From NCBI GenBank assembly GCA_004561775.1, contig SFUD01000022.1, positions 1 through 8,328 of the forward strand: a stretch of DNA of 8,328 bases. The letters are read 5' to 3'. The notes beneath the pieces were generated by a model that saw nothing but the letters and a program-made list of their open reading frames with translations, searched no databases and had not been told where the DNA came from. Shown piece after piece: positions 1-6,647 of the stretch (the stretch's first letter is position 1; each line of letters begins with the position of its first letter). The DNA is from a bacterium (lineage in GTDB: Bacteria > Bacteroidota > Bacteroidia > Bacteroidales > UBA932). The translations under genes were made by a program, and so were the position numbers.

Positions 1-389
1 TCGCCGTTGTCTATCTTGGCGCCAAGACCAGGAGTCTCGCTGTGCGAAAGCACGGAGATATCCTGAATTGTGCCATCGGGAAGGAAGCCAACCATAATCT
101 TTACAGGGCCGCCAAAGCCGGTTGCAACAGATTCAATTGCATAGCCAACCGCGCTGCCACCCATCTTTGCAGGGTAAACTTTGCAGCCAAGGCTCTCAAA
201 GGCCTCGTCGTTAGGCACATTGTCAAATGCAGGCACAACTTTGCTTATGGCATTGCTCTTGATTGCCGCATTTACCTTATCTATAGAATCTTTAGTGAGT
301 GCGTAAAGGCCTCCTACAAGCGCAGAAGAGACAAGGCATACAGCTGCCAGCACCACTACCATATTTTTAAAAGAAGATTTTATAGCCAT
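1..389 (-). CDS. rnfG: RnfG, electron transport complex subunit G, N-terminal part (cut by window edge)
   Basis: RnfG is the periplasm-facing flavoprotein of the Rnf complex, held by one N-terminal membrane helix and carrying a covalent FMN. The 129 complete codons here begin MAIKSSFKNM, followed by a hydrophobic segment at about residues 10-30 (VVVLAAVCLVSSALVGGLY). The Gly-rich region around residues 83-96 and the motif SHSETPGLGAKI at about 115-126 are typical of RnfG/NqrC FMN-binding domains. The Thr that takes FMN lies in the C-terminal part, outside this window, so flavinylation cannot be checked. The ATG overlaps the rnfD stop codon (TAATG), which implies translational coupling. The start is well supported by that overlap and by the membrane helix that follows at once. 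rnfE and rnfA would be expected next in a Bacteroides-type operon. Confidence 0.93.
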   Translation of the reverse strand, partial: MAIKSSFKNMVVVLAAVCLVSSALVGGLYALTKDSIDKVNAAIKSNAISKVVPAFDNVPNDEAFESLGCKVYPAKMGGSAVGYAIESVATGFGGPVKIMVGFLPDGTIQDISVLSHSETPGLGAKIDNG

Positions 390-1381
390 TATTTTACCCT
401 CCCGAATCTTTTTGGTAAACAATACATATTAATAAGAGGAACAGTGGCGTTCATAATCAGAATTGCAAATGAGACGCCCTCCGGGTAAGAACCAAACTGA
501 CGGATAAGTACAGTGAGTATTCCGATACCTACGCCAAAGATTATCATACCCTTGGTACTCATAGGAGAGGTTACATAGTCTGTGGCCATAAAGATTGCTC
601 CCAACATTACACCACCTGTGCAGAGGTTGAAGATAGGGTCTGTGAACTGTGCAGGGTTGCAGAGCCAGAGAATACCGGAGAAGAGAGCAACGGTAACAAG
701 AATGGTTACAGGTATGGTAGGTTTGATGACCTTTCTTATGAGCAACCAGGCAAAGCCAAGCAGAAGTGCCACTACAGAGATCTCACCTGCAGAACCGCCG
801 GCTCTTGCAAAGAGAAGCTGACCGGTAGAGAGGTTAGGGTTGGCAGCAATTATCTCCTGAACGGTCTTGCCGCTCATAAGGCCCTCTTTAATGAGTCCAA
901 GAGGAGTTGCACCTGTGAAGGCATCAACCTCACCGCCCCAAGGAGCAGGCGCTGTCCAGCTTGCCATAATTGCAGGGAATGAGACCAGAAGGAAGACACG
1001 ACCTACAAGCGCAGGGTTAAAGAGATTCTGTCCAAGTCCGCCAAAGGTCATCTTAGCAATGCCTATTGCAACAATAGAACCTATTACAATCACCCACCAA
1101 GGAGCGGCTGCAGGAAGGTTGAGGGCAAGCAGAAGACCTGTAACGGCTGCTGAACAATCGCAAATTGTTATCTTGCTTTTGAGCAGAAATTTCTCAATCA
1201 GATACTCCACCAAGATGCAGGAGAGAACGCCTACAACTACAAGCTTTATGGCAGAGAGGCCATAAAACCAAATTGAAACTGCTGTTACGGGAAGAAGCGC
1301 AATAAGCACATCTCTCATAAGTTTTGCAGTTGTATCCTTTCCGTGAATATGTGGAGAAGGGGAAACAAGCAGTTTTTCCAT
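389..1381 (-). CDS. rnfD: RnfD, integral membrane flavin subunit of the Rnf complex
   Basis: RnfD is an inner-membrane subunit of the ferredoxin:NAD+ oxidoreductase, related to NqrB. It carries a covalent FMN and takes part in ion translocation. The 330-residue length is normal. Visible family signatures are the N-terminal SPHIHGKDTT region (9-18), the GGLGQNLFNPALVGRVFL block (114-131), the flavinylation motif DAFTGATPLG (153-162, with Thr159 the likely FMN attachment residue) and the MATDYVTSPMSTKG motif (265-278). About eight to ten hydrophobic segments are spread along the chain, among them roughly 23-40, 45-62, 95-112, 203-218, 223-241, 253-268, 279-295 and 303-320. The start follows a 36-base A/T-rich gap after rnfC with no Shine-Dalgarno sequence. 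The end overlaps the rnfG start by one base. No frame damage is seen. Confidence 0.97.
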   Translation of the reverse strand: MEKLLVSPSPHIHGKDTTAKLMRDVLIALLPVTAVSIWFYGLSAIKLVVVGVLSCILVEYLIEKFLLKSKITICDCSAAVTGLLLALNLPAAAPWWVIVIGSIVAIGIAKMTFGGLGQNLFNPALVGRVFLLVSFPAIMASWTAPAPWGGEVDAFTGATPLGLIKEGLMSGKTVQEIIAANPNLSTGQLLFARAGGSAGEISVVALLLGFAWLLIRKVIKPTIPVTILVTVALFSGILWLCNPAQFTDPIFNLCTGGVMLGAIFMATDYVTSPMSTKGMIIFGVGIGILTVLIRQFGSYPEGVSFAILIMNATVPLINMYCLPKRFGRVK

Positions 1382-1417
1382 TATTTATAAAATTTTAATT
1401 ATTCCCAGATTAGTTAA

Positions 1418-2752
1418 CTATTTTTTAGCTGCACGCGCTCTGATAATACCCATAACACGCTGCTTAGAGAGTCTGATTGTATCCAGAAGCGGAATATATG
1501 CAGGACAGCTGTAAGAGCAGCAGCCGCACTCTATACAATCATATACAAAGTGCGCCTCAAGGTCATCCATTCTGCCGGCTCTGCCAAGTTTGTTAAGCAG
1601 ATAAGGCTCAAGACCCATAGGGCAGGCAGAGACACACTTGCCGCAACGGATACAGTTGCTCTCCTCTTTTCTCTTTGTCTGCTCTGCAGTAAGATAGAGA
1701 ATAGATGAGGTTCCCTTAAGGGTAGGCGCATCCAGATTGGCCATAGCCTTGCCCATCATAGGACCGCCGCTGATTACCTTAGCAGCATCCTCAGGAACAC
1801 CGCCGCAGGCAGCCATAATCTCGCTCATAGGAGTACCTACTCTGTGCCTGAAATTCTTCTGGGCAGAGCTGCAGTCTCCTGTAACGGTCATAATGCCCTC
1901 AAAGAGAGGTTTGTTCTTCTGAACAGCCTCATAAACAGCAAAAGCAGTTCCAACATTCTGCACAACAGAACCGGTATCTATCGGGAGTCCCTTGGAAGGA
2001 ACCTCTCTGCCGGTAACAGCCTTGATAAGCTGCTTCTCACCGCCCTGAGGATATTTCTTCTTTAAGGTAACAACCTCAATACCTGCATATTTTGGAGCAA
2101 TTGCGCTCAACTTCTTTATAGCTTCAGGCTTGTTCTCCTCAATCCCGATAAAGCCTTTGGTTACACCAAGAGCCTTCATCATAATTGCAGCGCCTATAAT
2201 AACCTCCTCGCTCTTCTCTATGAGAAGCCTGTAATCCGATGTGAGGTAAGGCTCGCACTCTGCACCATTTATGATAAGGAACTCTGCCTTTTTGCCCGGA
2301 GGAGGGGAGAGTTTAACATTGGTAGGGAATGTTGCGCCTCCCAGACCAACAACTCCGCACTCTGCAATCTTGGCAACTATCTCCTTAGGTTCCAGCTTAA
2401 TCTCGCTCTCTATCTTCTCCGAGCGGTCAATTGTCTCAAGCCACTCATCACCTTCAACATCAATAATCACAGCTTTGCAAGGATTGCCTGCAAGGTCTTT
2501 GATTGTATCTATTGCCTTTACTGTTCCCGATACGGAAGAGTGCACAGGAGCTGAGATGAACCCACTCGGTTTTGCAATCTGCTGACCAACCTTAACCTTG
2601 TCACCTACAGCAACAATTGGCTCTGCAGGTGCTCCAAGATGCTGCGCCATAGAGATATAGGCAACCTTTGGAATATCAAAATCGTGGATGGCCGCATCTG
2701 CTGATATCTTATTGTCATTAGGATGAACTCCACCTATTGAAAATGTCTTCAT
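1418..2752 (-). CDS. rnfC: RnfC, NADH/FMN/iron-sulfur subunit of the Rnf complex
   Basis: RnfC is the cytoplasmic, membrane-associated subunit that exchanges electrons with NAD(H). It is related to Nqo1/NuoF and NqrA. The N-terminus MKTFSIGGVHPNDNK is the usual RnfC start. Residues about 40-80 form a barrel-sandwich-like region (VGDKVKVGQQI, then SAPVHSSVSGTV). The nucleotide/flavin domain shows GLGGATFPTNVK (136-147), INGAECEPYLTSD (161-173) and KYPQGGEKQL (233-242). Two ferredoxin-type [4Fe-4S] motifs follow: Cys367/370/373/377 and Cys406/409/412/416, with an extra Cys411. The protein ends soon after the second cluster, at 444 residues, and lacks the long Ala-rich C-terminal extension known from gammaproteobacterial RnfC. 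It lies 25 bases downstream of rnfB and ends in TAG. All ligand cysteines are present, so it should be functional. Confidence 0.97.
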   Translation of the reverse strand: MKTFSIGGVHPNDNKISADAAIHDFDIPKVAYISMAQHLGAPAEPIVAVGDKVKVGQQIAKPSGFISAPVHSSVSGTVKAIDTIKDLAGNPCKAVIIDVEGDEWLETIDRSEKIESEIKLEPKEIVAKIAECGVVGLGGATFPTNVKLSPPPGKKAEFLIINGAECEPYLTSDYRLLIEKSEEVIIGAAIMMKALGVTKGFIGIEENKPEAIKKLSAIAPKYAGIEVVTLKKKYPQGGEKQLIKAVTGREVPSKGLPIDTGSVVQNVGTAFAVYEAVQKNKPLFEGIMTVTGDCSSAQKNFRHRVGTPMSEIMAACGGVPEDAAKVISGGPMMGKAMANLDAPTLKGTSSILYLTAEQTKRKEESNCIRCGKCVSACPMGLEPYLLNKLGRAGRMDDLEAHFVYDCIECGCCSYSCPAYIPLLDTIRLSKQRVMGIIRARAAKK

Positions 2753-2777
2753 ATCTTGTTATTTACACTGTTCATAC

Positions 2778-3728
2778 TCATTTTTTCTCCTCTGCTGCAG
2801 GTGTTGCTGCAGGTGCTGCTGCTGGCTTTTCTGCAGGTGTTGCTGCAGGTGCAGGTGCCGGTGCCGCAGGTTTGGCTGCTGCCGGAGCTGCTGCTGGAGC
2901 TGCAGGCTTTGGAGGGAAGTTTAATGCAACGATTGCGCCTGTAGGGCAGACCTCAACGCATTTCTTACACATCTTGCACTTGTTGAAGTCTATGTAGGAG
3001 AGGTTGTTCTCCACTGTGATTGCGCCAAACGGACAAACCTTCTCGCACTTGGTACAGCCAATGCAGCCGACCTTGCAAGCCTTTCTGGTAACTGCGCCCT
3101 TGTCCTTGTTTACGCAACTTACATAGACTCTGCGCGATTTAGGACCCTTGTTCCTAAGCTCGATAACGCCCTTAGGACAAGCCTTTACGCAGGCGCCGCA
3201 AGAGGTACACTTCTCCTCATCCACAACAGGAAGTCCGGTCTCCGGGTTCATAGTGATTGCTCCAAATGCACAAGCTCTGGTACAATCGCCCTCTCCAAGA
3301 CAACCCCACTTGCAACCGGTATCGCCGGTATAGAGGGAGGCCTTTACGGCACAGGATGAGACTCCATCATAAACATTAGTCTTGGCCCTGTTTGTGCAGC
3401 TGCCGTTACATCTTACAACAGCTACCATAGGTGCCTTCTCTTTAACCTCAAAACCAAGGGCTCCCGCAACCTTCTTCATTGTCTCATTTCCGCCTACAGG
3501 GCAGAAGAGAGAATCCAGATTCTCGGCCTTAACGGCAGCCTCGGCAAAAGCACGACATCCAGCATGTCCGCAACCGCCGCAATTTGCGCCTGGCATAATT
3601 GCAGCAACCACATCAATCCTGGGATCTTCTTGAACTTTGAATTTCTGTGCTACTATAAATAGCACTACCGCCAAAAGCAAACCCAACACAGTTAGGCTGA
3701 CTACGGTAAAAATAACTACAGTACTCAT
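2778..3728 (-). CDS. rnfB: RnfB, polyferredoxin subunit of the Rnf complex with an Ala/Pro-rich tail
   Basis: RnfB is thought to be the entry point for electrons from reduced ferredoxin. A membrane anchor covers about residues 4-27. The Fe-S domain motif follows with Cys50, Cys53, Cys58 and Cys76 (NCGGCGHAGC, then CPVGG). A long ferredoxin region has CTSCGACVKACP (174-185), GCIGCTKCEKVCP (221-233) and CKMCKKCVEVCP (251-262), plus Cys107, 111, 126, 139, 143, 149, 153, 205 and 218. That makes 25 cysteines, enough for six [4Fe-4S] clusters, as in the long RnfB form of anaerobes and unlike the shorter E. coli form. Residues 273-316 are an Ala/Pro/Lys low-complexity tail ending EEKK. The start is set by the helix and by the upstream rseC stop, which reads TAA TAA ATG. 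rnfC follows after 25 bases. Confidence 0.97.
   Translation of the reverse strand: MSTVVIFTVVSLTVLGLLLAVVLFIVAQKFKVQEDPRIDVVAAIMPGANCGGCGHAGCRAFAEAAVKAENLDSLFCPVGGNETMKKVAGALGFEVKEKAPMVAVVRCNGSCTNRAKTNVYDGVSSCAVKASLYTGDTGCKWGCLGEGDCTRACAFGAITMNPETGLPVVDEEKCTSCGACVKACPKGVIELRNKGPKSRRVYVSCVNKDKGAVTRKACKVGCIGCTKCEKVCPFGAITVENNLSYIDFNKCKMCKKCVEVCPTGAIVALNFPPKPAAPAAAPAAAKPAAPAPAPAATPAEKPAAAPAATPAAEEKK
2781..2912 (-). repeat. Low-complexity repeat encoding the RnfB Ala/Pro tail
   Basis: This stretch encodes RnfB residues 273-316, almost only Ala, Pro, Lys, Thr and Glu, in PAA/PAP/PAATPA units. Within it a 21-bp sequence is repeated exactly on the plus strand at 2795-2815 and 2831-2851, offset by 36 bp (12 codons), so the frame is kept. 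Each copy encodes APAATPA. GCTGCAGG-type words recur throughout. The pattern fits growth by slippage or unequal recombination, and length differences between strains would be expected. The tail follows the last iron-sulfur motif and contributes no ligands. A flexible linker or tether role is only an inference. Confidence 0.85.
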
Positions 3729-3731
3729 TTA

Positions 3732-4163
3732 TTAATAATTGGTTTTTGCTATTACAAAATCAAATTGGGCAGCCAATCTCTTCCTTAATAGGTAGATGAC
3801 AACAAAATAACCCCCTACCGCAAGCAGCGAGATTAACCCCGTGAGCAATTCGCTCACACCCATATTAGGCAAAGTTAATAATAATATCAATAAAATGATA
3901 AGAGGAAGTACATAAGAGATAAAAACAGCCTTCAATCCCAAGGAGGCTTTAAGCACAACCTCCACGCGCTCTCCAACCTCAACCTCCACATTAGGAGTTC
4001 TTCTTACATCTATCCTCTTTATCTTTGATTCCGAAGCTGCGCAGGCCCCCTTTGCGTGACATTGCGAACAGGCGCTCTTGCCCTCTATCTCCACAACAAT
4101 GGTTGAGGGGGTAATCTCCTTTACAATCCCGCTGTGCCTTATCTCTTCCGCTCTCTTTGACAT
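3732..4163 (-). CDS. rseC: RseC/SoxR-reducing-system family membrane protein
   Basis: This is a small inner-membrane protein of the RseC family. E. coli RseC is known for roles linked to sigma-E control and to reduction of SoxR by the Rsx (Rnf) complex. In Bacteroidales the gene is regularly the first of the rnf cluster, as here. The cytoplasmic N-terminal domain holds HSGIVKEITPSTIVVEIEGKSACSQCHAKGACA, in two parts: a beta-rich stretch (10-28) and a Cys-rich motif (Cys32, Cys35, Cys41). Two membrane helices follow at about 77-98 and 104-126. The length of 143 residues is close to the family norm. The gene starts four bases after DUF3108 ends and stops three bases before rnfB, with two in-frame TAA codons. 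No SoxR is in view, so its partner here is unknown; a link to Rnf assembly or iron-sulfur redox sensing is inference. Confidence 0.92.
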   Translation of the reverse strand: MSKRAEEIRHSGIVKEITPSTIVVEIEGKSACSQCHAKGACAASESKIKRIDVRRTPNVEVEVGERVEVVLKASLGLKAVFISYVLPLIILLILLLTLPNMGVSELLTGLISLLAVGGYFVVIYLLRKRLAAQFDFVIAKTNY

Positions 4164-4167
4164 ACAA

Positions 4168-5070
4168 CTATTTGATTTGTGATGTTAAATTGTATTTCAA
4201 TCCATCCCATTTTGTTATAACTCCCACAACTTTTCCAACAAGTATGGGGGATTCAAAGAGAAGGGGAATGTGATTGGAATCGTCTGTTACATATAGTGTT
4301 ATATAGTCTTTTCCGGAGAAGACCTCTCCCGTTACAACCATAAGGGAGAATTTGAGCACATTGAATTTGCCCACACCCTTAATCTTCTTTACCTCAGGCC
4401 CGTGGTAGATGTAGTGCAGATTGTAAATCTCCCTGTCTATCACAAAGGAGATAGGTTGCGGTTTGTCTATCTCCACCTTGCTGAAATCCAGCCCGCGCAC
4501 TTTGTAGAAGAGGGAGAGAAGGTCGTATGTCTCTGCAGTGCCCTGCAGTGTGGTATCGGGAAGAGGAGTGCCTTTGCGAACAACCTTGCACTCTATGCTG
4601 TAGTCTTTATTGTTGAAGGTTATATTGTTCTCCACAAAGTATTTGCCCTCTCTGGTGTCTCGTCTGAAGGTGAGCGGTCTGCCGTCCTTCTCTCTGAAGG
4701 TGGATTCAAAGAGCTCGCGCACTTTGTAGAATCTGTCCCAGAATTTGGTGCTCTTGCCGGTTACAACAGGGTTGAAGATGCCGTTGGAGTAATTGAGGAT
4801 AAGTTCTGCGCTGCCCACCTCTGTATTTACTGCGCCCCACTGATAGGTAATTGCATAGGAGAGACTCTCGCCGCCTTTGAAGGGGAGAGCCTGCAGTGTG
4901 CTGCCCTCTTGCGCTGTGCTTCCATTCTGCAGGGTGCTGCCCTTTTGCACTGTGCTGCTGTTCTGCTGTGTGCTGCTCCTTGGCAGAGTTGCCACTGCAG
5001 ATGCGGGTAACAACAAAAACGCCGCAAAAAGGGTGATTGCGGGGAGAATATGACTAAGTATTGTTATCAT
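4168..5070 (-). CDS. DUF3108 domain protein, exported
   Basis: This is an exported protein of unknown function whose mature part matches the DUF3108 family common in Bacteroidota and Proteobacteria. A signal peptide is clear: a hydrophobic core at about 3-22, with likely cleavage after ASA25 or AVA27 and no lipobox cysteine. Residues 32-61 are five tandem six-residue units of the form (G/S)STxQ(N/K/E). The domain begins at about 62 (PFKGGESLSYAITYQWG) and includes WDRFYKVRELFES (111-123), the conserved-looking TYDLLSLFYKVRGLDF (181-196) and a C-terminal SPILVGKVVGVITKWDG (274-290). The sequence looks beta-rich. The start is fixed by the signal peptide and the 17-base gap to dnaB. It is followed by rseC after four bases, so it probably heads the rnf transcript. 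Its relation to Rnf is positional only. Confidence 0.88.
   Translation of the reverse strand: MITILSHILPAITLFAAFLLLPASAVATLPRSSTQQNSSTVQKGSTLQNGSTAQEGSTLQALPFKGGESLSYAITYQWGAVNTEVGSAELILNYSNGIFNPVVTGKSTKFWDRFYKVRELFESTFREKDGRPLTFRRDTREGKYFVENNITFNNKDYSIECKVVRKGTPLPDTTLQGTAETYDLLSLFYKVRGLDFSKVEIDKPQPISFVIDREIYNLHYIYHGPEVKKIKGVGKFNVLKFSLMVVTGEVFSGKDYITLYVTDDSNHIPLLFESPILVGKVVGVITKWDGLKYNLTSQIK
4888..4977 (-). repeat. 18-bp tandem repeat, five units, in the DUF3108 gene
   Basis: Five consecutive 18-bp units, read on the minus strand, encode SSTQQN, SSTVQK, GSTLQN, GSTAQE and GSTLQA (residues 32-61). The units are diverged but share the core AGCAC and a CAG/CAA codon at the fifth position. The array starts a few residues after the signal peptide cleavage region and stops exactly where the DUF3108 domain begins. 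The encoded Ser/Thr/Gln/Gly-rich linker is probably disordered and exported. Since the unit is a multiple of three, changes in copy number would keep the frame. Confidence 0.88.
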
Positions 5071-5077
5071 CTCTATA

Positions 5078-5108
5078 CAAAGATAACTTAACTTATGCTA
5101 TTTTCAAA
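5078..5108 (-). promoter_or_regulatory. Candidate Bacteroidota housekeeping promoter ahead of DUF3108-rseC-rnf
   Basis: On the minus strand TTTG (5108-5105) is followed after exactly 19 bases by TATCTTTG (5085-5078). This fits the published Bacteroides primary-sigma consensus TTTG-N19..21-TAnnTTTG. It overlaps the last codons of dnaB and ends seven bases before the DUF3108 ATG, so transcription would begin at or within a few bases of that start codon. It was the only TAnnTTTG match found by eye on the minus strand with a correctly spaced upstream TTTG. It would drive DUF3108, rseC and rnfBCDG independently of dnaB. Confidence 0.55.
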
Positions 5109-6599
5109 ATCATATACGTTGTCCAGGGAGCCGTTGTTGAGGATAGATTCTCTTGTGGCCCCATCCTGTGAGAGTTCCGGTCCCGATATGAGTGAGGAGT
5201 CTGTGATATCTACAAATTTTACCTCAGACTTGCGGAAGCGCATCTGCACATCCTTAACCTCTCCGTTACGATGCTTGGCAATAATTATCTCTGCCAATCC
5301 GGCCTGGCTTGGGTCTTCGTCCAAACCGTAATAGTCCGGCCTGTGTATGAACATTACAATGTCCGCATCCTGCTCAATTGCTCCCGATTCGCGGAGGTCG
5401 CTCAGCTGCGGACGCTTGTTGCCGCCTCTGGTCTCCACCGCACGGCTCAACTGGGAGAGGGCAATGATTGGCACATTAAGCTCCTTGGCGGTTGCCTTAA
5501 GCGATCTGGAGATGGCTGCCACCTCCTGCTCGCGCATGCCCCTCAACTCCGACGGACCGGACATAAGCTGCAGGTAGTCTATTATTATCAGTTTGATTCC
5601 TGCAGATGCCACAAGTCTTCTGGCTTTTGAACGGAACTCGTTTATGCCCAAAGAGGGGGTGTCATCTATATATAGCGGCGCCTCTGTTAGAGCGGCAAGT
5701 CTGGTCTGCATCTGTGCCAGTTCGTACTCCTGCAACTTTCTTCCGCCCTTTATCTTCTCCGGAGCAAGACCGGTCTCGCTTATCATAAGACGCTTTACAA
5801 GCTGCTCGGAGGACATCTCTATGGAGAAAAAGGCTACCGGAACCTTGTGGTCTACCGTCATATTTCTTGCCATTGTAAGCACAAAGGCGGTTTTACCCAT
5901 AGAGGGACGCGCCGCAATGATTATCAGGTCCGATGCCTGCCATCCAAGAGTCACCGTATCTATGCCCGTGTAACCGCTGGGCACACCGCTAAGGCCATCC
6001 GTTCTGTTCTGGTTGGCCATTATGTTCTCTATGGTGTCTGTGATTACCTCGCGCACAGAGCGTGTCTCTCTGCGCATATTGCGGTCTGCAAGGTTGAAGA
6101 TGCTCTGCTGGGTGTTGTCCAGAAGGTCATCTACCGGCATGGAATCGTCAAAGGAGTTCTTCTGTACCTGATAACTTATATTGATGAGCTCTCTCTGAAT
6201 ATATTTCTGGACAAGAATCTTGGCGTGGTAATCCAGATGGGCGGCGGCGCCTATGCGCATGCTCAGCTGGCTCAGGTAATATGGTCCTCCGCATATCTCA
6301 AGATCGTTAACCTTCTTGAGCTCCTCAGTTACGGTAAAGATATCTATTGGCCTGTGAGAGGAGGCAAGAGTGCAGATTGCCTGGAATATCTTTCTGTTGG
6401 CCTCGTTGTAGAAACACTCCGGGGTGAGAACATCCATTACCTCCGTTATGGCGTTGGGCTCCAGAAGCAGCGCGCCAAGCACTGCCTCCTCAATTTCAGT
6501 TGCCTGTGGTGGTTTCTTCCCCGACTCCAGTCCAATTATCTCCAAATTGGTATTCTTGGATGCAGTGGAGGATTTTTTCTTTCCGGTATTGTTAGCCAT
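5088..6599 (-). CDS. dnaB: DnaB, replicative DNA helicase
   Basis: DnaB is the hexameric ATP-driven helicase that unwinds DNA at the replication fork and recruits primase. The 503 residues have the normal two-domain plan: an N-terminal helical domain at about 32-135 (starting PPQATEIEEAVLGALLLEP), a linker at about 136-205, and a RecA-like C-terminal domain. Visible motifs are Walker A ARPSMGKT (230-237, Lys236/Thr237), the catalytic glutamate in FFSIEMS (Glu261), Walker B LIIIDYLQLM (337-346, Asp341), ALSQLSR (380-386), RPQLSDLRESGAIEQDAD (396-413) and the arginine-finger segment KHRNG (442-446, Arg444). No intein interrupts the Walker A or RESG blocks, which are common intein sites in DnaB. 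The first 30 residues are a polar, Lys/Ser-rich extension; the ATG at 6599 is the only upstream start that keeps it. The gene begins 36 bases after the zinc-ribbon gene. Confidence 0.98.
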   Translation of the reverse strand: MANNTGKKKSSTASKNTNLEIIGLESGKKPPQATEIEEAVLGALLLEPNAITEVMDVLTPECFYNEANRKIFQAICTLASSHRPIDIFTVTEELKKVNDLEICGGPYYLSQLSMRIGAAAHLDYHAKILVQKYIQRELINISYQVQKNSFDDSMPVDDLLDNTQQSIFNLADRNMRRETRSVREVITDTIENIMANQNRTDGLSGVPSGYTGIDTVTLGWQASDLIIIAARPSMGKTAFVLTMARNMTVDHKVPVAFFSIEMSSEQLVKRLMISETGLAPEKIKGGRKLQEYELAQMQTRLAALTEAPLYIDDTPSLGINEFRSKARRLVASAGIKLIIIDYLQLMSGPSELRGMREQEVAAISRSLKATAKELNVPIIALSQLSRAVETRGGNKRPQLSDLRESGAIEQDADIVMFIHRPDYYGLDEDPSQAGLAEIIIAKHRNGEVKDVQMRFRKSEVKFVDITDSSLISGPELSQDGATRESILNNGSLDNVYDFENSIS

Positions 6600-6622
6600 G
6601 GCGGTCCGGGGTGTGTATGAAA

Positions 6623-6647
6623 GAGGAGAAGAGGATTACTCCTCCTC
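6623..6647 (-). other. Hairpin over the stop codon between the zinc-ribbon gene and dnaB
   Basis: On the minus strand GAGGAGGAG (6647-6639) can pair with CTTCTCCTC (6631-6623) in a 9-bp stem with one G-U pair. The 7-base loop TAATCCT contains the TAA stop of the zinc-ribbon gene. Only TTTC follows, so it is a poor intrinsic terminator. It could act as an mRNA processing or stability element, or be an accident of the Glu-rich (GAG) C-terminus meeting a CT-rich leader of dnaB. Confidence 0.35.

Noticed and set aside
1382..1417. A/T-rich gap between rnfC and rnfD as a possible promoter or terminator
   Set aside because: No TAnnTTTG/TTTG pair and no GC stem. It looks like an ordinary A-rich Bacteroidota translation leader.
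1411..1420. TAGTTAACTA palindrome over the rnfC stop codon
   Set aside because: Several 10-bp palindromes are expected by chance in a window of this size, and it is too A/T-rich and lacks a U tract to be a terminator.
3841..3857. GTGAGC-AATTC-GCTCAC hairpin in rseC
   Set aside because: Only a 6-bp stem inside coding sequence (Ser-Glu-Leu-Leu region), with no U tract or nearby start.
3870..3877. TAACTTTG on the minus strand (promoter -7-like) inside rseC
   Set aside because: No TTTG at the needed 19-21 bases upstream, and the position is mid-gene in a membrane-helix region.
4402..5010. Plus-strand open frame of 202 codons opposite the DUF3108 gene
   Set aside because: Its Cys/Ala/Leu-rich end is just the reverse reading of the 18-bp tandem repeat, and the minus-strand gene has a signal peptide and family features.
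5847..6620. Long plus-strand open frame (257 codons) opposite dnaB
   Set aside because: It is antisense to an intact DnaB with all its motifs. The translation shows no recognisable domain and looks like a mirror of dnaB codon bias.
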